64,000 bases of DNA, taken from the NCBI GenBank assembly GCA_963807775.1, contig CAWECY010000010.1, positions 620,001 to 684,000 on the forward strand, in the 5' to 3' direction. Numbering within the stretch: the stretch's first letter is position 1; the number at the start of each line of letters is the position of its first letter. Shown in pieces: positions 27,466-36,334 of this stretch. Position numbers and translations under genes: made by a program. Source of the DNA: Bog-473 sp963807775 (GTDB lineage: Bacteria; Actinomycetota; Acidimicrobiia; Acidimicrobiales; RAAP-2). Under the pieces are notes generated by a model. The model made no database searches and was not told where the DNA came from. It saw only the letters and a program-made list of their open reading frames with translations.

Positions 27466-28302
27466 GTGCGAGGGCCGTTCCTCGTTGCCGGAGCCTGTGA
27501 GGAGGCTGTGAGAACAGGGTTGGAGTCCGCCATGGCCGCGGTGATCACGAGCCGTGGGCAACGTGCCGAGTTCTTGGACGACCCGGGCACGTTCGCACTC
27601 CAGTTCGAGCTCGAACCGTCCGAGGTCGACGCACTGCGTGCCATGGGTTCCGATCTGGCCAAGCTGACGAATGCGTTTGTGATGAAGCGCATCGGAATGC
27701 TTCGCTGGTCCCTCAAGTGCACCCTGGCGTTGCTCGGCCCGGACGCCGACCCGCTGCTCGAGGAATATGCGAGCACCGTTCGGCAGCGGGAGTTCCACCG
27801 CGACGAAGTGAGGTCGTTCTGCGATTTCGTGGTCGAGCACACGGATCGCATGTCCGACGGCAGTCAGCGGTGCCAGCTCGTGTGTGAGATGGCCCGCTTC
27901 GAGCGCCACTACAGCGACGCGTTCTTGGAAGCCACACCCGTCCGCCGCACGAGGTTCGATGACGAGCCGGCGGGCCGTGTGGAACCGAGTGGGTGCGTGC
28001 GCATCCGTCCCGGCACCAACACCGGGAGTTTTTCCTGGGACCTCCGCATGCTCTACTGGGGCATGCTCGATTCGCCCGAGCGGGTGCACTCGGACCCGTG
28101 TACCCTCGCCTTCTTCCACGGCGCCAAGCCGAACCAGTACCGGGTCATCCGGCTCCGCTCCGCCGAGTACCCGCTGCTGGCTCTGCTCCCACCCGGCGAG
28201 ACGGTGCCGGTCGCACAGGTCCAGTCGGCTCTGGGCGACGCGGCCGAAGCCAATCGCCTGCTGGGTGCGCTCGCCTGTCGGGGGGTGCTCCAATGGGTGT
28301 GA
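27466..28302 (+). CDS. MNIO partner-like protein
   Basis: Up to 278 residues. The N-terminal half is helical (FALQFELEPSEVDALRAMGS, later CQLVCEMARFERHYSDAF) and the C-terminal half is mixed alpha/beta (CTLAFFHGAKPNQYRVIRLR, ending ANRLLGALACRGVLQWV, a winged-helix-like element). I do not recognise a named family with confidence. The stop overlaps the MNIO start by 10 bases, the arrangement of MbnC/TglI-type partners that bind the precursor and assist the iron enzyme. The start is uncertain: GTG 27466 is the longest; GTG 27508, TTG 27520 or ATG 27532 are near an AGGAGG at 27500. Confidence 0.68.
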   Translation: MRGPFLVAGACEEAVRTGLESAMAAVITSRGQRAEFLDDPGTFALQFELEPSEVDALRAMGSDLAKLTNAFVMKRIGMLRWSLKCTLALLGPDADPLLEEYASTVRQREFHRDEVRSFCDFVVEHTDRMSDGSQRCQLVCEMARFERHYSDAFLEATPVRRTRFDDEPAGRVEPSGCVRIRPGTNTGSFSWDLRMLYWGMLDSPERVHSDPCTLAFFHGAKPNQYRVIRLRSAEYPLLALLPPGETVPVAQVQSALGDAAEANRLLGALACRGVLQWV

Positions 28303-29141
28303 CGCTCGTGGGGGCGGGGTACCGGCCCGAGCTACCTCAACTGTTCTCAGCCGGCGACGACGGGCCGCAGTGCGCTGAGCTGATTGCGAACCGCTTCATC
28401 TCCCCAAAAGGAGTGATTCGCGCCTGGGAGTTCGAGTCCCTCGACCACGTACCCATCATCCTCCACGGCGTATCCGGCAACGTGGCATCGGTGACGGGAC
28501 CGGAGCCGCACTACCTGGAGAAAATCGCTGAGCTGGCCGCGTACACGCAGGCGATCATCTACAGCGATCATCTCGCCTTCACCGCCGCGCACGACCGCGC
28601 GCTGGGCCACCTCGCGCCGAACCGGTTCGACGACGAGTTGCTGGAGTGTGCCTGTCGCCACATCGAGTTGATCCACCGCATCTCGGGGTACCGTCCCTGC
28701 CTCGAGAACCTCGCCACCAAGACCGTGATGGCCGGCTCGCAGTACACGCCGGAGGAGTTCTACCTGAAGTTGCTCAGGGCCTCGAGCGACTGGGACTGCT
28801 TGGTCGACCTGACCAACGTGTGGATCAACTCCCAGAACCGGTCGGTTGACGTCGATGGTTTCCTCACGGCCATACCACCCGATCGGGTGCGCTACATCCA
28901 CCTGGCGGGTGGCCGTTGGATGCACGGGGAGCTGGTCGACTCGCACTCGGAGTCGGTCCACCCCGAGGTCTTCGACCTCTTGGGCGAGTACCTGATGGTG
29001 GCGTCGCCCGATGCGATCATTGTCGAGCGCGACAGCAATTTTGAGCACGCCCTGGCCGAGGTGCGTGACAGCCTGTCCCGAGCGCGCGATCTCGTAGCCC
29101 AGGCTCACGAGGCTCGCCAACTCTCGACACATGTCGTCTGA
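28293..29141 (+). CDS. DUF692/MNIO multinuclear non-heme iron oxidase
   Basis: 282 residues, a TIM barrel of the MbnB/TglH family. Candidate iron ligands are in order: His58 (PIILHGVSGN), Asp92/His93 (YSDHLAF), Glu138 (PCLENLATKT), Asp172/Asn175 (VDLTNVWIN), His203 (YIHLAGG), Asp216/His218 (VDSHSESVH) and Glu245 (IIVERDSNF). All the expected family positions are filled, so it is probably active. Characterised relatives oxidise Cys of ribosomal peptides (methanobactin, TglA, bufferins). It overlaps the partner gene and is followed 15 bases later by a flavoprotein. The likely substrate is the Cys-rich tail encoded divergently. Confidence 0.88.
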   Translation: MGVTLVGAGYRPELPQLFSAGDDGPQCAELIANRFISPKGVIRAWEFESLDHVPIILHGVSGNVASVTGPEPHYLEKIAELAAYTQAIIYSDHLAFTAAHDRALGHLAPNRFDDELLECACRHIELIHRISGYRPCLENLATKTVMAGSQYTPEEFYLKLLRASSDWDCLVDLTNVWINSQNRSVDVDGFLTAIPPDRVRYIHLAGGRWMHGELVDSHSESVHPEVFDLLGEYLMVASPDAIIVERDSNFEHALAEVRDSLSRARDLVAQAHEARQLSTHVV

Positions 29142-29156
29142 CCACGGGCTCGACTG

Positions 29157-30386
29157 ATGTCGGGGGTGCTCGCCTCGACGGTCGACCCCAAGGGGGCCGT
29201 CCGACTCGCCCGGAAGGTGGGCCGCCGGGCCGCGCCGTTCGCCGCCGAGCACGACCGGGACGCGACGTTCGTCACGGAGGGCTATGAAGCCGCTCGTGAG
29301 CTCGACTTCGGGCTCCTGGCCGTCCCCCGGGAGCTCGGAGGGGGTGGGCACGGGCTGCGGGCGATCTGCCGTGCCCAGGCCGCCCTGGCCCGGCGATGTG
29401 CCAGCACTGCCCTGGCGACGGCGATGCACCAGCATGCCGTCCTCGGGCTCGCCTGGCGTTGGAACCGGGGCGACGCGGATTCCGAGATGATGCTGCGCCG
29501 CATCGTCGAGGAGCGCTTGGTCCTGGCCATCAGCGGTTCGATGACGCCGGCCAAGGTCTCGGTCGACGCCACCGAGGGCGACGGCGGGGTCGTCCTGCGA
29601 GGCCATCGCCGGTTGTGCAGCGGCTCGCCCGCCGCTGACCTGTTGCTAGTCGCGGCTCGTCTCGAGGGACCCCGGCCGCGCATCGTGCGCGCGGTGGTTG
29701 CCCTGGCGTCGGACGGAGTCGAGATTCGCGACGACTGGGATGCCATGGGCATGCGCGGTTCGGGAAGTAACACGGTCGTTCTGCGTGACGTCTTCGTTCC
29801 GGCGCGTGACGTGCTGCGCCGTATCGAGTCGCCGGGCGAAGTCCTGATCGCCCCAGGGTCCCCCGCCGCCCCCGCTACCGACCACGCGGAAAAGCCACTC
29901 GTGCTGGAGGGTACCCGGGCCGGGTCGGGACCGTTCATGCCCGGCTTGCACATCTCCCTTGCCGTCATCGCTGCCGTGTACCTGGGTGCCGCGACCGCGG
30001 CGCACGACCGGGCCATCCGCCTGCTGGCAGAGCAGCGGCGGGGCAATGATCCGATCACCCAACGGTTGGTGGGCCAGATGATGAGCGAAGTCCGTTCAGG
30101 CTGGTGGGCCCTCGAGGGCATGCTCCGGGAGACGACGGATGATTCGCTGGGCACCTACAAGCAAATGGTGACCACCATGCTCGGGAAGCGACAGGTCATC
30201 CTCAACTCCATCCGCGCCACGGAATTGGCCATGGAAGCGTTGGGCTCGCAGTCGTACATGAGAAGCGAAATCTTCGAGCGGACGTTGCGAGACGTTCGGG
30301 CTGGGATCACGCACCCGTTTACACCAGAGATGACGTTGAGCGAGGTCGGGCGTTACCGGCTGGAGGCGGCTCGCGCCGGGGCCTAG
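29157..30386 (+). CDS. Acyl-CoA dehydrogenase-like flavoprotein
   Basis: 409 residues. N-terminal helices, a middle beta domain (LAISGSMTPAKVSVDATEGD, WDAMGMRGSGSNTVVLRDVF) and a C-terminal four-helix domain (LAVIAAVYLGAATAAHDRAI) define the acyl-CoA dehydrogenase/DszC-type superfamily. The sequence is atypical: TP replaces the usual TEP around the FAD segment and there is no obvious catalytic Glu. It lies 15 bases downstream of the MNIO gene and probably shares its transcript, so it may be a flavin-dependent tailoring or electron-supplying enzyme rather than a beta-oxidation enzyme. Confidence 0.78.
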   Translation: MSGVLASTVDPKGAVRLARKVGRRAAPFAAEHDRDATFVTEGYEAARELDFGLLAVPRELGGGGHGLRAICRAQAALARRCASTALATAMHQHAVLGLAWRWNRGDADSEMMLRRIVEERLVLAISGSMTPAKVSVDATEGDGGVVLRGHRRLCSGSPAADLLLVAARLEGPRPRIVRAVVALASDGVEIRDDWDAMGMRGSGSNTVVLRDVFVPARDVLRRIESPGEVLIAPGSPAAPATDHAEKPLVLEGTRAGSGPFMPGLHISLAVIAAVYLGAATAAHDRAIRLLAEQRRGNDPITQRLVGQMMSEVRSGWWALEGMLRETTDDSLGTYKQMVTTMLGKRQVILNSIRATELAMEALGSQSYMRSEIFERTLRDVRAGITHPFTPEMTLSEVGRYRLEAARAGA

Positions 30387-30409
30387 CGCCGCCGTGGCCC
30401 GGGTTCGCG

Positions 30410-31252
30410 TCAGGTGTGGACCCAGATCACGTTGAAGCTCTGGCCGTCCTTGGACAGAGCGGTCGGCACGGCTCGTATCACCCGGTCACGCTTCATGGTG
30501 ATCTGCGACGGGCTGCCGCGGGAGCGGAAGGACGAGATCGGCTCCATCACGCCGCCGGTAGCAGCCTCGGCGCCCGTGAAGCTGGTCGTCGAGAAGTCGG
30601 CGAGTGGACCAAAGATGCAGAGCTTGCACAACCTGGGTGTGGACGCGATCCATTCCGCGGTGGTGGTGGGAGCGTTGGCCGTCTTGCTGGTCGTGTAGGT
30701 CCACCCCGTGCTGCTGTGGAGCACCAGGGAGTAGGTGGAGCCCGAGTGCGACACGCTGGCGGTGAAGCTCGATCCAGGCAACACCGGGTAGTACCGATGC
30801 GGGAGTGTGACGAAGGGGGACGGGAACATCTGAAACCACGCTGTGTAACGTGGCGCGCCGTTGACGCAGGCCACCTTCGTCCCGATCTGCTCGACCTTGC
30901 GAACTTTGATCCCGTCGAAGCCGACCCAGAATGCTGCCACCGCCTTGCGGCCTTTCGACGAGCAGGACGTGGCCGGCTGGACCCAGCTTCCCGCGACCTC
31001 GGTGAACGGTGTCGCGGACTCGACGGCGTAGCCGGACCAATTCGCAAAGCTCTTCTTCGCCGGTACCGGGGTGCTGTTCTGCGCTGCGGTCTTCTTTGGC
31101 TTCGTCGTAGCCGTGGTCTTCTCACTCTTGCCCGAGGAAGCCACCGACGGACCCAACGCCGCCATGAGCGCCACGAGCGCCAAGCTGAGCCCAATGGCGG
31201 CCGTCCCCAGCCGGAGCACGCGCCATCGATGCCGTGCGGATCGCATGGTCAC
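30410..31252 (-). CDS. Secreted G1-family (eqolisin) glutamic peptidase
   Basis: 280 residues with a signal peptide (about residues 10-38) and a Lys/Thr-rich linker, then the G1 fold: FANWSGYAVES, FTEVAGSWVQPATSCSS, AAFWVGFDG, VEQIGTKVAC holding the candidate catalytic Gln, AWFQMFPSP, and TTTAEWIASTP holding the candidate catalytic Glu. Both members of the Gln/Glu dyad are therefore present. Four Cys suggest two disulfides. Bacterial G1 peptidases are usually acid-active secreted enzymes. It is convergent with the MNIO operon, 24 bases away; a role in maturing the exported precursor is possible but unproven. Confidence 0.82.
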   Translation of the reverse strand: MTMRSARHRWRVLRLGTAAIGLSLALVALMAALGPSVASSGKSEKTTATTKPKKTAAQNSTPVPAKKSFANWSGYAVESATPFTEVAGSWVQPATSCSSKGRKAVAAFWVGFDGIKVRKVEQIGTKVACVNGAPRYTAWFQMFPSPFVTLPHRYYPVLPGSSFTASVSHSGSTYSLVLHSSTGWTYTTSKTANAPTTTAEWIASTPRLCKLCIFGPLADFSTTSFTGAEAATGGVMEPISSFRSRGSPSQITMKRDRVIRAVPTALSKDGQSFNVIWVHT

Positions 31253-31637
31253 ATTCCACCACCTCCCTGCGCTCGGCGACGGGCACCCAGCGCGCCATGG
31301 CGCCTACGAATCTCAACCACGGCCCGGCCGTACCAGACCTTCTACGCTCTGGCGTCGGCGTGCATCAACCTGGCGTGGGTCCCCACCGTCGCCGAGGCGG
31401 CCGGCACTACCTCAGGTTGCCAGCGTCGCCGAGGCGGTCTGTGGTGGCCGCAGTGCCAGGCGGGGAGCGCCGGATACTTCTGGACGTCGGGCACGAGCAG
31501 CGCCGCCGGACGCCGGTGCCGTACGACAGGGTGGCGCACGCCCGCGCCATAGATCCCACGACTCCGTCATCCGGCACAGCCGGGCCAGCCGACGGGTCCC
31601 GTCGTGCGGTGCGCCGCCTCGATGAGCCGAGGACGAC
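31253..31637. other. Intergenic stretch without recognised gene
   Basis: 385 bases between two minus-strand genes. The frames crossing it show no domain, start signal or coherent codon use. It likely holds the peptidase promoter and the end of the hydrolase transcript. Confidence 0.45.
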
Positions 31638-33185
31638 TCACCCGGCGGGGAACTGCACCTCCTCGGCCTGCGCCAGCAACCCGGACCGCTCCGCCGGCAG
31701 CAGGTAGCCGCGGGCGATAGCCCGGTCGAGGTCCGCCGTGAACTCCGACAGGTAGTGGGCCCTCGAGCCGTAGATACTGGCCAGCCTCTGCGGGCTGAAG
31801 GGCACGGTGGAGCCGAACAGGGCGCACAGGATGTTCGAGCCCGCGAAGGGCACCCCGCTGAGCGTCGACACTGGCACATCCACGGCGGGCGTGCGGACGC
31901 CGCCGATGACGTTTCCGTAGCGGTCGAGCGCCAGGGCGGCCGGATCCGTGGACCTGAGCTTGAAGGGCGGCGGTGACGGTGGTGGCGTGCCGTCCACGAC
32001 CCAGCGCACGAAGGCGGAGAATGCGGCCTGGACGACGTCGTGCTGAGGTCCGGTGTTGATGGCCTGCGTGCAGCCCAGCAATTTGGCCGCCGACGCACCG
32101 CCGAGCTGATACTGGTCCGCGTGCGAGGTCCCCGCCACCTCCCAGGTCCGTATCTCGTCGGTGTCGGGCTGTTGCGACGCGGCAAAGCCGAGCTCTATCA
32201 GGTCAGTCTGCGTCTCGAACATGAAGACCGGCACGTCCAGGTCTGTGCGGATGCGCAGGTCCGAGCTCAGGGAGCTGTTCGAACTCCCGCTGATCCCGGC
32301 TCCGCCACCAGACCGGCTGTGGATGAAGATCCCGTCGAAGGCGTGGCTGACCGGCTCCAGCGCATCGGCGAAGGTGGTCAGGAAGAAAGCCGACTGCGAC
32401 TCGCCTACCGCCACGATGTGACGCAAGTGCAATGGGCCGAGCACGTCCAACCTGCTCGAGCGCAACCCCAGGCCGATCTGGTCGAAGATGTCGAGCGCGT
32501 ACTGGTCACCCGGGTGGTGGAGGCTGCCGTAGCGCTGTGGCTCTTCCTGTACCAAACCCTTGCCCAGCCCCGCCACCGGGCCGCCCAGGAGGGGCGTGCC
32601 ACCCTCCACCCCGACCGCCTGGGTCGACACGCCGACCCAGGCGTCCCCGGCGTCCATCAGCGCTGGGTTGAGGTAGTCCCAGTCGGGAGCCGCTTCCACC
32701 ACGGTCTCGTTCAACCACTCCACCACCACCGTTCCGCTGAAGTGCGCCGGGTTGGCCGGCCGCCTCACGAGGATCCGGGTGCGGTAGGCGGCCGCCGTGG
32801 TCGGCTCAATTGTCCATCGCCCGTCGGAGGGGGACGACGTTGCCCTGAGCGCGTGCGCCGTGCCCGACGCGAAGTATTCGTGCTCCACGTAATGGTGCGC
32901 TGCCAGCCCGGTGGGGATCGCCGTCGCCGGCTCGATCACGTGCCCGACGTGCGGCGGTTCCGAGAAGGTGGCCACGGCGCGGTACGTCGCTGCATCGGGT
33001 GCCGACGCGGCCTCCAAGGCGAGCCGGGGGCCGTGCGCCGACAGGGTCGTCGCACCCACCGGCCCGCCGCCGAGGGCGGCCGCCGCCAACCCCACCAGGG
33101 CAAGCACGCCCACTGTGGCGGCGCACACCTTGGCCTGGCGCCCTCCGCGATCTGTCACAGCGTCCTCATTCCGGCCGTTGGTCAT
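31638..33185 (-). CDS. Secreted alpha/beta-hydrolase-domain protein
   Basis: 515 residues. The signal peptide or anchor is at about residues 20-45. The nucleophile elbow is IVAVGESQSAFFLTTF (Ser in GESQS), and the C-terminal part has TWEVAGTSHADQYQLGG, whose His fits the catalytic triad. Length and layout fit the large actinobacterial alpha/beta-hydrolase-domain family (ester or lactone hydrolases, mostly uncharacterised). No substrate can be assigned. It is a single gene on its strand with a long divergent gap toward the GNAT gene. Confidence 0.78.
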   Translation of the reverse strand: MTNGRNEDAVTDRGGRQAKVCAATVGVLALVGLAAAALGGGPVGATTLSAHGPRLALEAASAPDAATYRAVATFSEPPHVGHVIEPATAIPTGLAAHHYVEHEYFASGTAHALRATSSPSDGRWTIEPTTAAAYRTRILVRRPANPAHFSGTVVVEWLNETVVEAAPDWDYLNPALMDAGDAWVGVSTQAVGVEGGTPLLGGPVAGLGKGLVQEEPQRYGSLHHPGDQYALDIFDQIGLGLRSSRLDVLGPLHLRHIVAVGESQSAFFLTTFADALEPVSHAFDGIFIHSRSGGGAGISGSSNSSLSSDLRIRTDLDVPVFMFETQTDLIELGFAASQQPDTDEIRTWEVAGTSHADQYQLGGASAAKLLGCTQAINTGPQHDVVQAAFSAFVRWVVDGTPPPSPPPFKLRSTDPAALALDRYGNVIGGVRTPAVDVPVSTLSGVPFAGSNILCALFGSTVPFSPQRLASIYGSRAHYLSEFTADLDRAIARGYLLPAERSGLLAQAEEVQFPAG

Positions 33186-33419
33186 CCGTTGCCCTGCCGT
33201 CGCACCGGGCCGGAATCGTAGGCGTCAGCGCCGGGGCTGGGCGGTCACACGAAGCCGAGCCCACCAGGCTCTCGGCCGTGCTCCTACGGGCACCCGCGTG
33301 TCAGTAGGTCGTGCTCGGGCGCGACGGACGGCTCGAACCGGGCGACGTCGGGGAGGTCGCCGACGACTTGCGGCGCATCCGTAACGTGTTGTCCGCGTCG
33401 GTCGCCGCCCCGTGAGGGA

Positions 33420-33893
33420 TCAGGACGCCCGCAGTTCCCTGGTCATGAACACGCTTGTGGCCGCGTCGGGGTAGTCATCGAAGGGACCACAGGGCACGAA
33501 CCCCGCCCCGCGGTAGAGCGCGCGGGCGGGAACGAATGCGTCTCCCGCGCCGGTCTCCAGGCTCACACGTGCGTAGCCGCGTGCCTGCGCCACATCGACC
33601 AGGTGGTCGACCATCGCCCGGCCGACCCCTTGCCCGCGCGCCTCGGCCACCGTGTGCATCGACTTCAGCTCGCCGTGCAACGGGTCGAGCTCCTTCAGGG
33701 CGCCGATGCCCACGACATGGCCCTCGCGCCGGGCGCAGAACACGGTGACGCCGGCCTGCTGAAGTCGCGGGCCGTCGAGCGCGAAGACGGCTTCGGGTGC
33801 CGTGTGTTCCCGGGCGAATGCGAGGTGGCGCTCGAGCACCGCTACCACGTCGTAGGAAGCCGCATCGGCGACCGCGATCTCGACGGGTCCCAC
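33420..33893 (-). CDS. GNAT family N-acetyltransferase
   Basis: 157 residues. The acetyl-CoA-binding motif is MHTVAEARGQGVGRAMVDHL (motif A, RGQGVG), followed by YARVSLETGAGDAFVPARAL and YRGAGFVPCGPF (motif B). It resembles YsnE-type small acetyltransferases. The acceptor is unknown. It starts at a GTG and is divergent from the VOC gene. Confidence 0.87.
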   Translation of the reverse strand: MGPVEIAVADAASYDVVAVLERHLAFAREHTAPEAVFALDGPRLQQAGVTVFCARREGHVVGIGALKELDPLHGELKSMHTVAEARGQGVGRAMVDHLVDVAQARGYARVSLETGAGDAFVPARALYRGAGFVPCGPFDDYPDAATSVFMTRELRAS

Positions 33894-34019
33894 CCGAGGC
33901 AGCGTACGGTGCCAGCGTCACCACCGACGCCGCCACGTCGATCGCCGCGGGCCGGACCGGGTCCAGCCACTACAACCAGTCAGGAACACCGCACCAGGAC
34001 GACACAGGACAGGAAGCCA

Positions 34020-34382
34020 TTGCGCGACATCACCCCGTTCCTCTGGTTCGACACCGAGTCCTTCCAAGCGGCCGAGTTCTACTTCTCCCTCTTCTCTGAC
34101 TCGGAGGTCACGAGTGTCAGGCACTACGGCGAGGGCGCCCGCCGGCCCGCCGGTCTGTCCTTCATCGTGACCTTCATGCTCGACCGGCGCGGCTACACCG
34201 CGCTCATCGGCGGCCCCGAACACGTGCTCAGCGAAGCCTTCTCCCTCCAGGTCGACAGCGCCGACCAGGCCGAAGCCGACCGACCGTGGGAGGGGTTGAC
34301 CACCGACGGGGGGCAGGAGAGCCGACGTGGGGTGTGTCGACCGCTTCGGTCTGCCATGCAGGCCGCCGCCGACCAGGCCTGA
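34020..34382 (+). CDS. PhnB-like VOC protein with damaged 3' end
   Basis: It starts at a TTG with aggaag upstream: LRDITPFLWFDTE, then EFYFSLFSDSEVTSVRHYGE and GGPEHVLSEAFSLQVDSADQ, the PhnB/3-demethylubiquinone-like VOC pattern. After WEGLTTDGGQES the frame departs from the family: the expected VDRFGLPWQ is found one frame over (about 34337-34362), and the last residues return to the first frame. Two indels probably restore a product of about 120 residues. The substrate is unknown. Confidence 0.68.
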   Translation: MRDITPFLWFDTESFQAAEFYFSLFSDSEVTSVRHYGEGARRPAGLSFIVTFMLDRRGYTALIGGPEHVLSEAFSLQVDSADQAEADRPWEGLTTDGGQESRRGVCRPLRSAMQAAADQA

Positions 34383-34548
34383 GACCGGGCCGCCCGCGTG
34401 AGCTTTTCCGCGGCTCCCGCCGGAAGGCCGGTAGCGTACGCGACACCCCCGAGCGCCGCATCGGAAGGCGTCCGGCGGGCGCGCCACGCCACAGCACCGC
34501 ACGCCACAGCACAGCACACAGAACCGACACACCCTTGGGAGGCACACC

Positions 34549-35661
34549 GTGGAGACCGAAGCCGCCGTCTTGTGGGAGCGCCACGCCGACTGGAGCGTGG
34601 AGCCCATCGAGCTCGATCCGCCCAAGGACGGCGAGGTCCTGATACGCCTTGCCGCGTCGGGCATGTGCCACTCCGACGAGCATCTCGTCACCGGTGACAT
34701 GCCGGTGCCCCTGCCGATGATCGGGGGCCACGAGGGCGCCGGCGTGGTCGAGGAGGTCGGCCCGGGCGTGACCGGGCTCAAGCCCGGTGACCACGTCGTG
34801 CTCGGCTTCGTCCCCGCCTGTGGCAAGTGCCCCTCGTGCGCCACCGGCCATTCCAACCTCTGCGACGTTGGCGGCGTGCTCATGTCCGGCCGGCAGATGG
34901 ACGGCACCATCCGCCACCACGCCCGTGGCCAGGATGTCGCGACCATGGTGTGCCTCGGCACCTTCGCGCCCTACACGGTGGTCAACCAGGCTTCGTGCGT
35001 CAAGATCCTCGAGGACATCCCGCTGGACAAGGCCTGCCTGGTCGGGTGCGGCGTCACGACCGGCTGGGGCTCGGCCGTGTACGCGGCCGACGTACGGCCC
35101 GGTGACTACGTCGCGGTCATCGGGGTCGGGGGCATCGGCGCGTCGGCCATCCAGGGGGCGCGTCTGGCCGGCGCCGAGATGATCTTCGCCATCGACCCGA
35201 TCGAGCTCAAGCGCACCCTGGCCCCCTCCTTCGGCGCCACCCACACGTCGCCCTCGGTCGCCGAGGCGTTCGAGCTGATCCAGCGCGAGACCTGGGGCCG
35301 CATGTGCGACAAGGTCATCTGCGCCATGGGCGTCGGCCAGGGGTCGATGATGGACGCCATTCTGCAGCTGACGGCCAAGCGCGGCCGCGTGGTCGTCACC
35401 AACATCCACCCCATGGGCGAGATGGACGTCACGATGAACCTCATGTACCTGACCATCATGGAGAAGCAGGTCGTCGGGAGCATCTTCGGGTCGGCCAACA
35501 TCCACTCGGACATCCCCAAGCTGCTCAAGCTCTACCGCGAGGGCCAGCTCGACTTGGACGCCATGATCACCAACACCTACAAGCTGGGCGACATCAACCA
35601 GGGCTATCAGGACATGCGCGACGGGAAGAACATCCGCGGCGTCCTCCTCTACGGCGACTGA
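34549..35661 (+). CDS. NDMA-dependent Zn alcohol dehydrogenase
   Basis: 370 residues of the medium-chain dehydrogenase family. Catalytic zinc ligands are in ASGMCHSDEHL and MIGGHEGAGVVEE; the structural zinc site is PACGKCPSCATGHSNLCD; the nucleotide loop is VAVIGVGGIGASAIQGA. The length and the HHARGQDVATMVCLGTFAPY insert match the actinobacterial NDMA-dependent (mycofactocin-linked) alcohol dehydrogenases, in which nicotinamide is tightly bound and re-oxidised by another carrier. The GTG has gggagg six bases upstream. No mycofactocin genes are in the window. Confidence 0.88.
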   Translation: METEAAVLWERHADWSVEPIELDPPKDGEVLIRLAASGMCHSDEHLVTGDMPVPLPMIGGHEGAGVVEEVGPGVTGLKPGDHVVLGFVPACGKCPSCATGHSNLCDVGGVLMSGRQMDGTIRHHARGQDVATMVCLGTFAPYTVVNQASCVKILEDIPLDKACLVGCGVTTGWGSAVYAADVRPGDYVAVIGVGGIGASAIQGARLAGAEMIFAIDPIELKRTLAPSFGATHTSPSVAEAFELIQRETWGRMCDKVICAMGVGQGSMMDAILQLTAKRGRVVVTNIHPMGEMDVTMNLMYLTIMEKQVVGSIFGSANIHSDIPKLLKLYREGQLDLDAMITNTYKLGDINQGYQDMRDGKNIRGVLLYGD

Positions 35662-35712
35662 CCACCAACGCGCCGGCGCACCGTGCGCCACGCCGCCCCA
35701 CGCCAGGCCGGC

Positions 35713-36201
35713 TCAGCCGGTCGGTGCCGCCGCCCAGATGTCGTTGCAGCGCTGGCACACCTCGTCGGGCACCACGCCGGCCCGCATCAGCAAGCCGAAG
35801 GTCATGCACCCGAGGCAGATGGCGAAGGCCGACTCGAGCAGCGCCGCGCACCCGAGCAGCCCGAGCGCGACCTCGGCCGCCGTCCAGTAACCGAGCAGCG
35901 TCAGCACGAGCGCCGTCACCGAGAAGGCCACCCCCATCCCCTGGGCGAAGCGCTTGGGCGGCCCGGCCACCGGCCTCGCCGCCACCCCGAGCCGTGGCGT
36001 GACCACCCGGGTCACCAGCTGGCCGAGCGGGCTCAGCGTCGGCCCGGTCAGCACCCGGGCCACGAAGCCGTAGGCGATGACGGCGGTCATCCACTTCAGG
36101 TCGAGGGCCAGGGTCAGCACGACCATGATCACGACGCCGCCGGCCACCAGGCGCGCCGACACCTCGTTGACCGGGTTGGGGAACGTGAACAGCCGCCTCA
36201 T
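35713..36201 (-). CDS. DUF4395 integral membrane protein
   Basis: 162 residues with about four transmembrane helices. The start PNPVNEVSARLVAGGVVI and the Cys-containing end AICLGCMTFGLLMRAGVVPD ... CQRCND match DUF4395, a small membrane family often linked to thiol or sulfur chemistry, though its activity is not established. It is convergent with the alcohol dehydrogenase. Confidence 0.78.
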   Translation of the reverse strand: MRRLFTFPNPVNEVSARLVAGGVVIMVVLTLALDLKWMTAVIAYGFVARVLTGPTLSPLGQLVTRVVTPRLGVAARPVAGPPKRFAQGMGVAFSVTALVLTLLGYWTAAEVALGLLGCAALLESAFAICLGCMTFGLLMRAGVVPDEVCQRCNDIWAAAPTG

Positions 36202-36307
36202 CGCGCTCTGTGTGTCCGCTCGCGTCGACGCTCGTCGCCACGGCCGCTCCCTTGTCCCGACTGCCGAGCTGCTAACCGAAGAAGTCAGACCAGGTTAGTC
36301 GGGATTA

Positions 36308-36329
36308 GGCCGGCCGTGACCGGCCGGCC
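36308..36329 (-). terminator. GC-rich hairpin after the CBS-citrate synthase gene
   Basis: GGCCGGCC (36308-36315), a six-base loop, then GGCCGGCC (36322-36329). An eight-pair stem placed just past the stop of the minus-strand citrate synthase gene. No T run. Confidence 0.5.
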
Positions 36330-36334
36330 CCGCC

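Noticed and set aside
33311..33416. Short plus-strand frame ending RIRNVLSASVAAP
   Set aside because: Thirty-five codons, weak start and no homology I can recognise. It may be a gene remnant but cannot be supported.
34228..35691. 487-codon minus-strand frame opposite the alcohol dehydrogenase
   Set aside because: No domain; His/Gly/Asp-rich antisense of a well-conserved gene.
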